DNA of 52,405 bases from Pirellulales bacterium (GTDB lineage Bacteria; Planctomycetota; Planctomycetia; Pirellulales; DATAWG01). The position numbers and the translations under genes are program-made. The DNA lies in assembly GCA_035939775.1 (NCBI GenBank), contig DASZFO010000257.1, positions 1 to 52,405 of the forward strand. The letters run 5' to 3'. The first letter of the stretch is position 1. Each line of letters begins with the position of its first letter. Below are positions 41,602-50,700 of this stretch, piece after piece. The notes under the pieces were generated by a model, which searched no databases, had not been told where the DNA came from, and saw nothing but the letters and a program-made list of their open reading frames with translations.

Positions 41602-42948
41602 ATGAACCCCTCACAAATCCTTCCCTCCCTGGCCCCGCACCCCTCGCCCCTCGCCCCTTCCTACCACCACTGCGTCCGCGTGGCCGTGAATCGCGCGCAG
41701 GTGGTCGGCCGCCGCGATTTTCTTCGAGGCATTTCAGTCGCCGGGCTGGCTGCCGGCACGCTGGGCTGGACCGACCTGATGACGGCCAACGCCGAAGATC
41801 TGCGAAAGAAGGGAATGGCCTGCATCTTACTGTGGATGTCCGGCGGGCCCAGCCAGTTCGAAACATTCAGCCCCAAGCCCGATCATCCCAACGGCGGCTC
41901 GACAAAAGCCATTTCGACCGCCGCCTCTGGCGTTCAGATTTCCGAGAACTTCCCGCTCCTGGCCAAATCGATGAAGGACATCGCCGTCATCCGCTCGATG
42001 ACGAGCAAGGAAGGGAGCCATCCGCGCGGCACGTTCCTCATGCACACTGGCTATATCCCGAGCGCCAGCGTCAAGTATCCGAGCATCGGCGCCGTGGTGG
42101 CCCATGAGATTGGCGATCCGAAAAGCGATCTGCCCTCGTTCGTCCGCGTCGGCGGCCGCGCTCAGACCGGCTCGAACGGCGGATTCCTCGGCGTGCAATA
42201 TGATCCATTCGATATCGCCAACCCGGCCGCCATGCCTACCAACACGATTCCGACGACGAGCGTCGAGCGCTATCGCCGTCGGCTCGACTTGCTCGGCCAA
42301 CTCGAACAGGATTTCGCAACGACCGCGCCGCAAGAAGTAGTCGATCACCAACAGCAATACGAGCGGACCGCCAAGATGATCCTCAGCCCGAGCATGAAGG
42401 CCTTCGACTTGAGCAAAGAGCCGGATTCGATGCGCGAGGCCTACGGCAAGACGCAGTTTGGCAACGGCTGCTTGCTCGCGCGGCGGTTGATCGAATCGGG
42501 CGTGACGTTCATCGAGATCGACCTCGGCGGTTGGGACACTCACGCCGACAATTTCACCAAGACCAAGGAACTCGCCGGACAAGTCGATCAGCCGTTCGCC
42601 CAATTGATCGCCGATCTCAAGCAACGGGGCATGTTGGATTCGACGGTGATCATGTGGATGGGTGAATTCGGCCGCACGCCGACCATAAATCCCCGCTCCG
42701 GCCGCGACCACTACCCGCGGGCCTTTAATGCCGTGGTGGCCGGCGGCGGAATCCGTGGCGGGCAGGTGATCGGCGAGACAGACAAGGCCGGCACCGAAGT
42801 CACCTCGAACCCGGTGACGATTCAGGATCTCTTCCAAACCGTCTGCAAGAGCCTCAAGATCGACGCGACCAAAGAAAACATGAGCCCCATCGGCCGCCCG
42901 ATCAAAGTCGTCGACGGCGGCAAGCCGGTGAAGGAATTGGTGGGCTAG
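41602..42948 (+). CDS. DUF1501 family Tat-exported protein
   Basis: A 448-residue protein of the alkaline-phosphatase-like DUF1501 family. The Tat signal is VVGRRDFLRGISVAGLAAGTLG (about 34-55). ILLWMSGGPSQFETFSPKPDHPNGG (about 75-99) is the family hallmark; ENFPLLAKSMKDIAVIRSMTSKEGSHPRGTFLMHTGY, FIEIDLGGWDTHADNF and MWMGEFGRTPTIN..GRDHYP carry the probable metal-binding Asp/His. The first 25 residues before the Tat motif are partly encoded by a 7-bp repeat and are unlike the family, so a GTG near 41680 may be the true start. It acts with the DUF1549/DUF1553 protein, probably in one operon. Confidence 0.94.
   Translation: MNPSQILPSLAPHPSPLAPSYHHCVRVAVNRAQVVGRRDFLRGISVAGLAAGTLGWTDLMTANAEDLRKKGMACILLWMSGGPSQFETFSPKPDHPNGGSTKAISTAASGVQISENFPLLAKSMKDIAVIRSMTSKEGSHPRGTFLMHTGYIPSASVKYPSIGAVVAHEIGDPKSDLPSFVRVGGRAQTGSNGGFLGVQYDPFDIANPAAMPTNTIPTTSVERYRRRLDLLGQLEQDFATTAPQEVVDHQQQYERTAKMILSPSMKAFDLSKEPDSMREAYGKTQFGNGCLLARRLIESGVTFIEIDLGGWDTHADNFTKTKELAGQVDQPFAQLIADLKQRGMLDSTVIMWMGEFGRTPTINPRSGRDHYPRAFNAVVAGGGIRGGQVIGETDKAGTEVTSNPVTIQDLFQTVCKSLKIDATKENMSPIGRPIKVVDGGKPVKELVG
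41630..41657. repeat. 7-bp tandem array (TCGCCCC) in the 5' end of the DUF1501 gene
   Basis: TGGCCCC, GCACCCC, TCGCCCC, TCGCCCC in phase, 28 bp after the annotated ATG. Translated as LAPHPSPLAP. Confidence 0.7.
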
Positions 42949-42960
42949 AGTCGAGTATCA

Positions 42961-43284
42961 TCATCGGACTTGAGCGCGGCGCAATGGCGGCTGGCCTGGG
43001 CCGCGGACGCGCAGAATTCGCACTACATTCCCGGAAACCATGAACAGAATCCGGTAATTGTTTCCACGACGAGTCTTGAATATTCGCTACCGCACCTGAG
43101 CACGAGCCAGCGAGGCTTCTTCCGCGAATCCAAAGCCAAATGGGTTTTGGATCAAGTCTTTGATCGCGGCAACGTAGGTTTCGCGCCACCGAGCGGCGCC
43201 GGCCGGCGAGTGTTTTGCGAGCCAACGATAGATGCCCTCCACGTCGTTCTCCGCGCGGCGCAGGATCAAGAGTTCGAAATTCAT
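42961..43284 (-). pseudogene. ParE-type toxin interrupted by an in-frame TAG
   Basis: ATG 43284 overlaps the antitoxin stop (ATGA). Residues 1-65 (MNFELLILRRAENDVEGIYR, WLAKHSPAGAARWRETYVAAI...) are the N-terminal two helices of a ParE toxin, ending at TAG 43087-43089. The frame continues without other stops to TGA 42961, reading RIFKTRRGNNYRILFMVSGNVVRILRVRGPG, which is the C-terminal beta-sheet of the same family. Together they give a 107-residue toxin of normal length. As written, the toxin is truncated and probably inactive, while its antitoxin is intact. Confidence 0.85.
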
Positions 43285-43541
43285 GGCTTGGAGTCAAGCC
43301 CATGCCGCTCGCGAAATTCTCGATCGAACTCTTCCCACGGCCTGCCGAGGTCGCCGGCCTCCATGCCAGCGAGAGCCTCCTTCACGGCGGCGATTGCATC
43401 GTCGTCTTCATCCATCAGCGGATGCTCAGCGCGCCAAAGGTCCAACACATCTTCGGGGGATAGATCAGCATCGTTCTCGGAGAGCTTGAGAGCGACAAAA
43501 TGATGGAAGCTTGCAAGCTCGCTTTCGACGTTGGACGACAT
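43281..43541 (-). CDS. Antitoxin partner of the interrupted ParE-type toxin
   Basis: An 86-residue acidic protein starting MSSNVESELASFHHFVALKL. PEDVLDLWRAEHPLMDEDDDAIAAVKEALAGMEAGDLGRPWEEFDREFRE is helical and of the type found in antitoxins paired with ParE-like toxins (the 'AI.ealadmeaGd.grp.eef' C-terminal motif). It overlaps the toxin ATG by 4 bp. Confidence 0.8.
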   Translation of the reverse strand: MSSNVESELASFHHFVALKLSENDADLSPEDVLDLWRAEHPLMDEDDDAIAAVKEALAGMEAGDLGRPWEEFDREFRERHGLDSKP

Positions 43542-43624
43542 GAAATTGCTCCTAGTGAACGTCTGACGCTCGTGGTTAGTTCTATCACCAAGCTAGCGGC
43601 GCGAGTTATCTTTCCCACCAGCTC

Positions 43625-44077
43625 TTACGCGCTCGGATCAACCGCCTCATTCCGTCGCGCCCATAATCCCTCAAGAAGTCGTGCGGAACTGAAATCCAGT
43701 CGTCGCATTTGGTGAAGATTCTGACCCGTGAAGCCATCGGGAAGCTCGCCTACCGTGCCATCGAACTCAAGTTGAAACGCCCAGCGCGATATGTTCAGAT
43801 TGGCTTTCTCCTCTGGACTATCGCAAAGCGCGTGGTGCTCTGCCTCTCAGAGATTCGACTCTTGTAGCCGCCGCTCGGCCTCCATTTGCCCGACGATTCG
43901 GTCAACTTTTTGACGACCAACTAACAAGAGGTCGTTCGGACCTTTGCTAGTCACGATCCATAGAACGTCTCCGCCGGTCAGCTTTCCGTATTGATTGCTT
44001 GCCGAATGTGGGATGGTTGGCTGGGACTCATCATCCGCGACCGTCGACGGTTTCCAGTACACCAAATAGTCCGACAT
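43625..44077 (-). pseudogene. Conserved small protein gene interrupted by TGA in place of Trp
   Basis: ATG 44077 gives MSDYLVYWKPSTVADDESQP...HSASNQYGKLTGGDVLWIVT...LLLVGRQKVDRIVGQMEAERRLQESNL (76 aa), stopping at TGA 43847-43849. The frame stays open to TAA 43625, reading EAEHHALCDSPEEKANLN..., FQLEFDGTVGELPDGFTGQNLHQMRRLDFSSARLLEGLW. By memory of similar small proteins, 'LW.a.hHvl' is expected at the junction, so TGA probably replaces TGG. The ordered N-terminus (strand-rich, with GDVLWIVT) looks like an EVE/PUA-type fold, but I cannot name the family. Confidence 0.75.
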
Positions 44078-44353
44078 CGCGTTCTAATTCGACGAGCTTT
44101 TGGAAATAGGACGGAATGATGGCACCGACTACGAATTCATTATCCGTTGATACTTGGCTTCCCGACAAGAGGTGGTCGTGAAAAAGTGATCTCGATCCGT
44201 GGTGACGATGTAGTGATCGGGATAGGGATCCTCGGCGTCCCGTCGCCTCCCGTCTGCGCCTCGACTCCGGTGGTGGTGGTCGGTATCGTAGGGTAATTAT
44301 CGAATCCGTTCGCGCCAGTGACTGATTTGCCCCAAGCAACTGAGATTCTCCGC

Positions 44354-47320
44354 ATGACGTTTGACGAACTGATCGTCCTGTTCCCTTGCCAGAGGTTGGA
44401 GGATTTCCCTACCGATCTGAAGGACGAGGATGCCGAGGGTTTGCTTGCCGGATGGTCGGCGCTGTGGCATCCGGCGCTGCTGGCGGCGGTGGGCAAGGTG
44501 CCGACTTGGCGGACGGCGGAGTTCGCGCCCGAGAGTCTCTCGGGCAAGTTGATTGTCGTCCCGCCGGTTGTCGAAAACTCGATTGCCGGTGATCTCATTG
44601 CCCGCGTGGAGAGCGAGGGGCGCCGCGTGGTCCGCGGCCTGCACCGCCGCGACGAAATCGTGGCGGCGCTACTCTCCGCGCTCGCGCCGGCCGGCGGAGT
44701 GTCTTCTCCGACGCCCATCCCGTCGCAAGCGACGGGGCTAACGACTGCTGATCTCCGACCTCCGACCTCCGACCTCCGGCCTCTGGTCTCCGATTTTCTC
44801 GCCCTCGGCACCTGCGTCCTAATCAGCGAATTGCTCGTGCGGCGGATGCGATATACGAGCAACTTGGACGAAGGGGCGTTTGCAGGGCACTTGATGACTG
44901 CCGCGTCGGCGGCAATGGCCGGCAAGGACGAGGACGCCCGCCGAAACTTGACCCTATGTTGCAACACGCTCGTCGAGTCGCGCGGGCGGTACTACCCGGT
45001 CGATATGTCGCTCATTGATCTCACTCTCGTCGCGCCGACGACGATCGGCGAATCACTGCGCAAGGAGCTGGCCGCCAATCAGCCGATCAATCTGCTAATG
45101 CCCGCGGCCGTCTTGGCCGAAATGGCTCAGCGCGAGCCGGCGAGCCTCGCGGCAATGCGCGGAGCGATCGAGCGCGGCACGGCGGCAGTGATCGGCGGCG
45201 AATGGGATGAATCCGACTTGCCGCTCATGCCGCTGGAAGCGATGCTCGCCGAATTCCAAGCCGGCTTGGCGGAATGCGAAAAGCATCTCGGATCACGACC
45301 GACAGTGTTCGCGCGAAGGCGATATGGACTCACGCCCGCCTTGCCGCAGGTGTTGCACAATCTGGGTTTCCGCGGAGCCGTGCATGTCACGCTCGACGAC
45401 GGCCGGTTCCCGCAGCCCGACAACAGCAAAGCCCGCTGGGAAGGGTTGGACAACTCGGCAATCGACATCCTGGGGCGGATTCCGCTGGACGCGGGCCAGC
45501 ACAGCAGCTTCACCAGTCTCGCGGAGAAGGTCAGTCACGCGATGGACCATGACCAGGTGGCAACCGTCTGCTTCGCGCATTGGCCTGGGAAAACCAGCCC
45601 GTTCTACGACGATCTGCGGTGCGTGATGTCGATGGCGCCGGTGATCGGCAAGTTTGTAACGCTCGATCACTACTTCGCCAACACCGATTCGTCCGGGATG
45701 TTTTCCAAATTCACGCCGGACGAATATCGCACGCCGTATTTGCAGCAGGAGGTGGCGTCGGGAAGGAGTGATCCGCTTTCGCGCTGGGTGAGATATGCGA
45801 AGCGGTTGGCGACGACAGACGCCGCAGCGGCGCTGACGACCTTGTCGGCATTGCTGCGAGGAAAAGTGACGAGCGAGACGCTGAAGCAGTGTTTACCCCT
45901 CACCCCCGGCCGCTCTCCCGCAAGGGGAGAGCGGAGTGCGGAAGCTGACGCCTCCGAAGTGGTGGCAGGCAGCGCTGACAACGGTCGAGCTGATTCGGGC
46001 GAGCGGCTGTCGGCGGCGCTTGCCAGTTTTGCCGCTGCGTTGCCGCGCGAAAAGCGCGAGACCATGCGAAGCTACCTGGCGGTGAATCCCGCGAGTTACG
46101 GCAGGCGGGTCCTCGTCGATGTTTCGGAGTTGCCTATGTTGCCTCCGGTCAAGGCGCCGATCAAGGCGGCCGAGGAAGCGGCTGGCAAAAAACACGTCAT
46201 CGTCGATCTGCCGCCGATGGGCTTTGCCTGGATCGGTCCCGCGGGGGGCGAGTCGGGGAAGAATTGGTCGGGCGAGCCGCTGGCGGCGGGGCATACGCTG
46301 CGCAACGAATTCTGCGAGGTGGCGATTCATCCAACGACCGGCGGCATTCAATCAATTCACGATTTTCGCATCCGCGGAAACCGGCTCTCGCAGCAGCTTG
46401 TATACCGCTCGGCCGATTCGGCCGGCGTTTCCCCGTCATCGGACGATTTTGAATCGACGGCCTCGCGGATGGTCGCGGAATCGATTGAAGTCACCTCCGC
46501 CGGGCTGCTCTTCGGCGAGATTACCAGCCGCGGGCAATTGCTCGATGCCGCCGGGAAACGTCTGGCCGGGTTTGTGCAGCGAGCGCAGGTGACACTCGGC
46601 AGCCGCGTGGTCGGGCTTGAAATCGAGCTTGACACCGCCGAGCCGCTCGCCACTGATCCTTGGAACTCCTACTTCGCCTGCCGCTATGCCTGGGCCGATC
46701 GCTCGGCCGAGCTGCGCCGCAGCGTTCATTTGGAAAGCCATCTCACTCGCGCGAAGCGGATCGAGGCGCCGCACTTCATTGAAGTGGATGCGGCCGAGGT
46801 GCGCACCGCGTTGCTTTCGGGCGGCCTGCCATATCATCAGCGCGTTGGCCCACGGATGCTCGACACGCTCCTCACCGTTCGCGGCGAATCGGCGAAGAAG
46901 GTCCATCTGGGAATCGGCGTCGACGTGCCTCACGCCTGGATGGCCGCGCTTGACTTGCTTGCGCCAATCGCCGTCCAATCGGAAGTTGCCTCGCCGCCGA
47001 CGCCGGTCAGCTATGGCTGGCTATTTCATTTGGACGCCAAGAACGCCGTGGTGACGCACTGGGCGCCGTTGCTAGAGGAGCAGAGCGAAGGGGCGAGCGA
47101 CGTCGCCGAATCCGCTGGCAAAGTAATCGGTTTCCGCTTTCGAGTGCTCGAGACAGAAGGGCGCGGTGGCCGCGTTCAACTCCGCTCGTTTCGCGCGCCC
47201 GCTTCAGCCGAGCGGACCGACTTCGAGAGCAAGCCGAGCGGAAGCCTTTCAATCGAGGGAGACCGCATCCTCTTCGATCTCGGGGCCTACGAATGGATGC
47301 AAGCGGACGTGCGATGGTGA
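44354..47320 (+). CDS. Large glycoside-hydrolase-like protein (GH38-type layout)
   Basis: 988 residues from ATG 44354 (MTFDELIVLFPCQRLEDF); a GTG at 44318 is possible. No signal peptide is seen. The N-terminal 250 residues are helical. About 245-480 look like a (beta/alpha) barrel of the GH38/57 type: INLLMPAAVLAEMAQREP, AAVIGGEWDESDLPLMPLEAML, HLGSRPTVFARRRYGLTPALPQVL, FRGAVHVTLDDGRFPQPD. A C-terminal beta-sandwich like that of alpha-mannosidases follows (LAAGHTLRNEFCEVAIHPTTGGIQSIHDFRIRGNRLSQQL, ...). It probably acts on a mannose- or glucose-type glycan. Catalytic residues cannot be set with confidence. Two repeats (44750-44798, 45895-45933) are translated as loops. Confidence 0.72.
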   Translation: MTFDELIVLFPCQRLEDFPTDLKDEDAEGLLAGWSALWHPALLAAVGKVPTWRTAEFAPESLSGKLIVVPPVVENSIAGDLIARVESEGRRVVRGLHRRDEIVAALLSALAPAGGVSSPTPIPSQATGLTTADLRPPTSDLRPLVSDFLALGTCVLISELLVRRMRYTSNLDEGAFAGHLMTAASAAMAGKDEDARRNLTLCCNTLVESRGRYYPVDMSLIDLTLVAPTTIGESLRKELAANQPINLLMPAAVLAEMAQREPASLAAMRGAIERGTAAVIGGEWDESDLPLMPLEAMLAEFQAGLAECEKHLGSRPTVFARRRYGLTPALPQVLHNLGFRGAVHVTLDDGRFPQPDNSKARWEGLDNSAIDILGRIPLDAGQHSSFTSLAEKVSHAMDHDQVATVCFAHWPGKTSPFYDDLRCVMSMAPVIGKFVTLDHYFANTDSSGMFSKFTPDEYRTPYLQQEVASGRSDPLSRWVRYAKRLATTDAAAALTTLSALLRGKVTSETLKQCLPLTPGRSPARGERSAEADASEVVAGSADNGRADSGERLSAALASFAAALPREKRETMRSYLAVNPASYGRRVLVDVSELPMLPPVKAPIKAAEEAAGKKHVIVDLPPMGFAWIGPAGGESGKNWSGEPLAAGHTLRNEFCEVAIHPTTGGIQSIHDFRIRGNRLSQQLVYRSADSAGVSPSSDDFESTASRMVAESIEVTSAGLLFGEITSRGQLLDAAGKRLAGFVQRAQVTLGSRVVGLEIELDTAEPLATDPWNSYFACRYAWADRSAELRRSVHLESHLTRAKRIEAPHFIEVDAAEVRTALLSGGLPYHQRVGPRMLDTLLTVRGESAKKVHLGIGVDVPHAWMAALDLLAPIAVQSEVASPPTPVSYGWLFHLDAKNAVVTHWAPLLEEQSEGASDVAESAGKVIGFRFRVLETEGRGGRVQLRSFRAPASAERTDFESKPSGSLSIEGDRILFDLGAYEWMQADVRW
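44750..44798. repeat. 7-bp tandem array (GACCTCC) inside the GH-like gene
   Basis: GATCTCC, GACCTCC, GACCTCC, GACCTCC, GGCCTCT, GGTCTCC, GATTTTC in phase. The core unit equals that of the array before smc. Three units span seven codons, giving the peptide repeat [15 protein letters not shown] in a predicted loop. Confidence 0.9.
45895..45933. repeat. REP-like unit inside the GH-like gene
   Basis: ACCCCTCACCCCCGGCCGCT CTCCCGCAAGGGGAGAGCGG has the same order as the 30501 and 2424 units (CTCACCC-GGC-CTCTCCC-N-GGGAGAG). It is translated as PLTPGRSPARGERSA, between two structured regions. Confidence 0.8.
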
Positions 47321-47326
47321 AATAAG

Positions 47327-47575
47327 CTATTGATTCGCAGGCGCCATCCGAGGGCCCGTCGCCAGATGCGGCTGATGACTAGCCCGATCTGCCGGCACGC
47401 CAGTGGCGGAGTAATCGTCGTCGGTCGGCGCGGGCATAGCTCCCTCGGGTATTGCGTCCGAAGGGGCGTGGTTATTCTCGATGACCGGATAGCAGTCGTC
47501 GTACGGGCATGCGCACATCCGGCAGCCGGCAAGGCTAGCCAATCCCAAGAGCGCGGCAATGAAATACTTGGCCAT
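47327..47575 (-). CDS. Small lipoprotein (82 aa)
   Basis: MAKYFIAALLGLASLAGC is a lipoprotein signal with Cys18. The mature part is short and acidic with a Cys-rich start (CRMCACPYDDCYPVIEN), then a Pro/Ala/Asp-rich tail. This 'GCRMCA-PYDYC-PV' type recurs in planctomycetes without known function. ATG 47575 is chosen because the signal peptide starts there. Confidence 0.8.
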   Translation of the reverse strand: MAKYFIAALLGLASLAGCRMCACPYDDCYPVIENNHAPSDAIPEGAMPAPTDDDYSATGVPADRASHQPHLATGPRMAPANQ

Positions 47576-47749
47576 AGTGATCCTCTGCCGGTCAAATCCG
47601 GTCGTAAGATGGGCAAGCCGCGAACGATGCGCGAGAAAACGCATCGCATCGACGAGCCCAATGGCCCGCGCGGCCGTCACTTACTCTCGGCAACTGGGGC
47701 GAGTCAACCTGAGCAAATCTTGCCGGTTGTAGCGGCAAGTGCGAGCGGC

Positions 47750-50700
47750 TTACTCTTTCGTCGCTGGCGCCGCTGCCGGCGGAGGAACGGCTTTAGCATT
47801 CAGATTGATCACGGGTGGGGCGGCGCGAGGCTCTTCGCTCTTGGGAGGCGTCCAGCCCGTATCGACCAACATGTAGCCCGACCAGAAAAACGGATGACGG
47901 GCGGTGATAGCGTCCCCATCCGCCGATTTTTTGATCCGCGATTCGCGATCGAAATCCACCGGAGTGAGCATCATCATTTGCACGCTCCGTTGCCAGGCAT
48001 CGGCCGCGCTGGCGAACGGCAATTCTTGGATGAACTGCCGCACGAGTTCATAACTGGATTGCCCGCCCGTTCGCCAGCGGCTGAGCAATATCGTCCGCGT
48101 GCCGGTCGACATGAGTCCGCAGACGGAGAGAAACAACTCGCTGCCGGCCGTTCCGCTGCTCACCGATCTTAGCGATGATTCCGCTGGCGTGTGGAAACCG
48201 GGGAGAACGATCTGGATGGGACTCTTCCAAGGCAAAGTAAACCACTGCGATAGCGACCCGGCTGCCTCCACTCGGTCGAGCTGCAGCGGCGACCAGTCGT
48301 ACGCGGCTTTCTTCCCCACCGAAATGTCATCGAATACGACGAGCGAATCGAACAATGAGCCATACAGCGGCGATGCCGCCGGCAGCACCCCCTTGATTGC
48401 CGAAGCATGCGGAAGGACCTTGTGCAATTCGTCGAACGCGGTCTGCGACATGTCCGGATCGTCGCGCACGTGCAGCTTTCCGAGCACGACGCCGATCTCT
48501 TCGGTCGACTTGCGGTTCAACCGCTCGGGCATCGCCAGCCCCATCGTCGGCAGATAACGGACGCGGCTGCGGCTGATGAGCGGCACAAGGTCTTTGCCGT
48601 CGCGGGATCTGTTCTTCGGGTTCGCCCCGGCAGTGGAAACTTGCAAGCTTTCAAACGGCAGATACCAGAGCACTCCATCGGGGACGACGATCAGCTCGTC
48701 GATATTGTCGGAAAGATTCACTTTGGTGCCGCTCGCCTTCGAATTGGAAAACAGCATCTCGGTCACGTCGCGGGCCGCCTGCCGCCAACCATCTTCGCCG
48801 AGCTGACTTTGCTGAAGTTCCCGGTTGGAATCGTAATTCCCCATGGCCGTCAACAACTTTGCCAACCGCCGTTCCAAGACCTGCGGCGAATCGATCTTCC
48901 AACCCGCATAGCGCTCCTTTGAAATGAGCCAGGCGTGGGTGGTGTTGGCCGTGGCAAAAAAAATGAGCATCAGGTGCCGCGGGGGCAACGCCGCCTGCAC
49001 GTCCTTCGTGTTGTACATCGGCGGGAAGACCAAATCGGCGGCCTCGCGGCGCAGCGCGATCTCGCGCAAGATTAGCTCTTGCTGCAAGCTGAGTTTGCCG
49101 ATCTCAGCCAGGGCGTCGGCCTGCTTACGCTGCGCAGCGTTATTCTCCGCCACCAACGGCGCGGCACCCAGTTCGGCCCGCAATTTGCGCACTTGTTTGG
49201 CCAAATCGTCGTACTTCGGATAGCGGGCCAAAAGATTCTGCCGTTGCAATTGAGACTGTTTGTCGAGTGTGTCGACCGGGGCTTCGAGCACCCACCGCAA
49301 GGCCAGCAGCCGCCCACCCAGTGGCAACGTGCTGTAGAAACGATGCCGCCGCGTGCGGTCAGCCACCTCCAAGCTCAATTCCATGCCTGAATCCAGCGTG
49401 TTCTCAAACCAATGCTCGTACACGGCCGAATGCGGCGTGCTCATCACGGCGAGCGAGTCGAGCGGGCGCGTGGCCCAATCGGTTGGCGTCGGATCGCCGA
49501 GCAACCGCGCATAGAGATCGAGGGCCCGGTGCGAATTAAGATGGGGTCCGCCCTGTCCTTCGACATAGTAATCGGCGAGCTTGATTTGGAACAACCATTT
49601 TGAGGCCTCGTGCTGGAGGTTGATGGCCTGATCAATCTCTTGATCGCCGTCGCGAACCTTGCCCAATCGGAAGTTCACAAGCGAGGCCAGGTAATGGAGC
49701 CGCGAGGCGATGTCGCCGCCTTTGCCCATTGTGCGATTGCCAATCTCGTGCTTCGCGTCTGAGAGTGCAGTGGCGGCGGCTTGTGTCTGATCCAGGAGCG
49801 CATTGTTTTCCGCCGTCAAGAGCAGCAGCGACACCCATAACTCGCGATATTTGAGTCGCGCCCAGCCAATGGCCGCATTCAATGGCGGGAAGATTCCCTT
49901 CTTGTCGGGCGACATCAAATGGGCCTGTTGGCCATAGCGAAATGCTTCCTCGAGCGTGCCAATGTCGTTGTATTCAACGGCTGAGTAACTCGCCTCTTCG
50001 AAAAAGTTGTTAGCTGCCTCCAAATCCCCGGCGCCCAGCGCGATTTGGCCAAGTTCGAGCAGGCCCATCGCCGTCAGTGGATGCTCGTATTCGCCGGAGA
50101 TCACCAGCGACTGTTTCAAATATGGGACGGCTTGGGCCGTTTGTCCGGCCGCAGCGTAAGCCATCCCCAATTCCAGATCGACCCACGCCTCGGACCAATG
50201 GTTGGCGGGTCCGGGGTGGCGACCAAGGACGACGAGGATATCTCCGGTGAGCGTGTCGTTGGGGCAAACCGGTCCCATGATTTCGCCGCGGTGCTTGATC
50301 GCCAGGGCCGTGCAACGCAGCAACTCTTGCACGTTGATCGGAGTGAGCTGCGGCGCGCCGATGACGCCCCCCTGCTGCAACTGCTGATCGATGTAGAGCT
50401 GCCCCTGGGCCATCAGCATCGTGCCGGGAAAATTGCCGAGCTTGATGCCGGGCATGGCGTGACCCCAGGGAACGTTGCGGCCATTCGGCCGAGGCTGAAT
50501 TGCCACGGGAAATTGGATCTGTTGCATCCAATTGGGAAACGCGAGATAGAGAGTCAGCGCGGCGTTGTAGTTCTTGAGAGCTTCGTCGAGCTTACCCATT
50601 CGGTAATAGCACTCGCCGATCATCGTGTAGTAGCAGATGGAGTCGATCCATCGGCTTTGCGATGTTTTGATCGCGCCGCTCAAGTCGGATTTGAATCCCT

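Noticed and set aside
40007-41866. 619-codon minus-strand frame opposite the DUF1549 gene
   Set aside because: It lies antisense to a clearly recognisable gene; its sequence is His/Arg/Gly-rich without family motifs, as expected from GC-rich codon bias on the opposite strand.
43087-43849. Stop-codon reassignment or recoding (Sec/Pyl)
   Set aside because: All three stops occur inside decayed genes, core genes end normally at TAA, TAG and TGA, and no SECIS-like or PYL context was seen.
44078-44353. Short minus-strand frames between the interrupted gene and the GH-like gene
   Set aside because: Protein-like fragments switch frame and have no start or stop in agreement; at most a decayed gene, not supportable as a feature.
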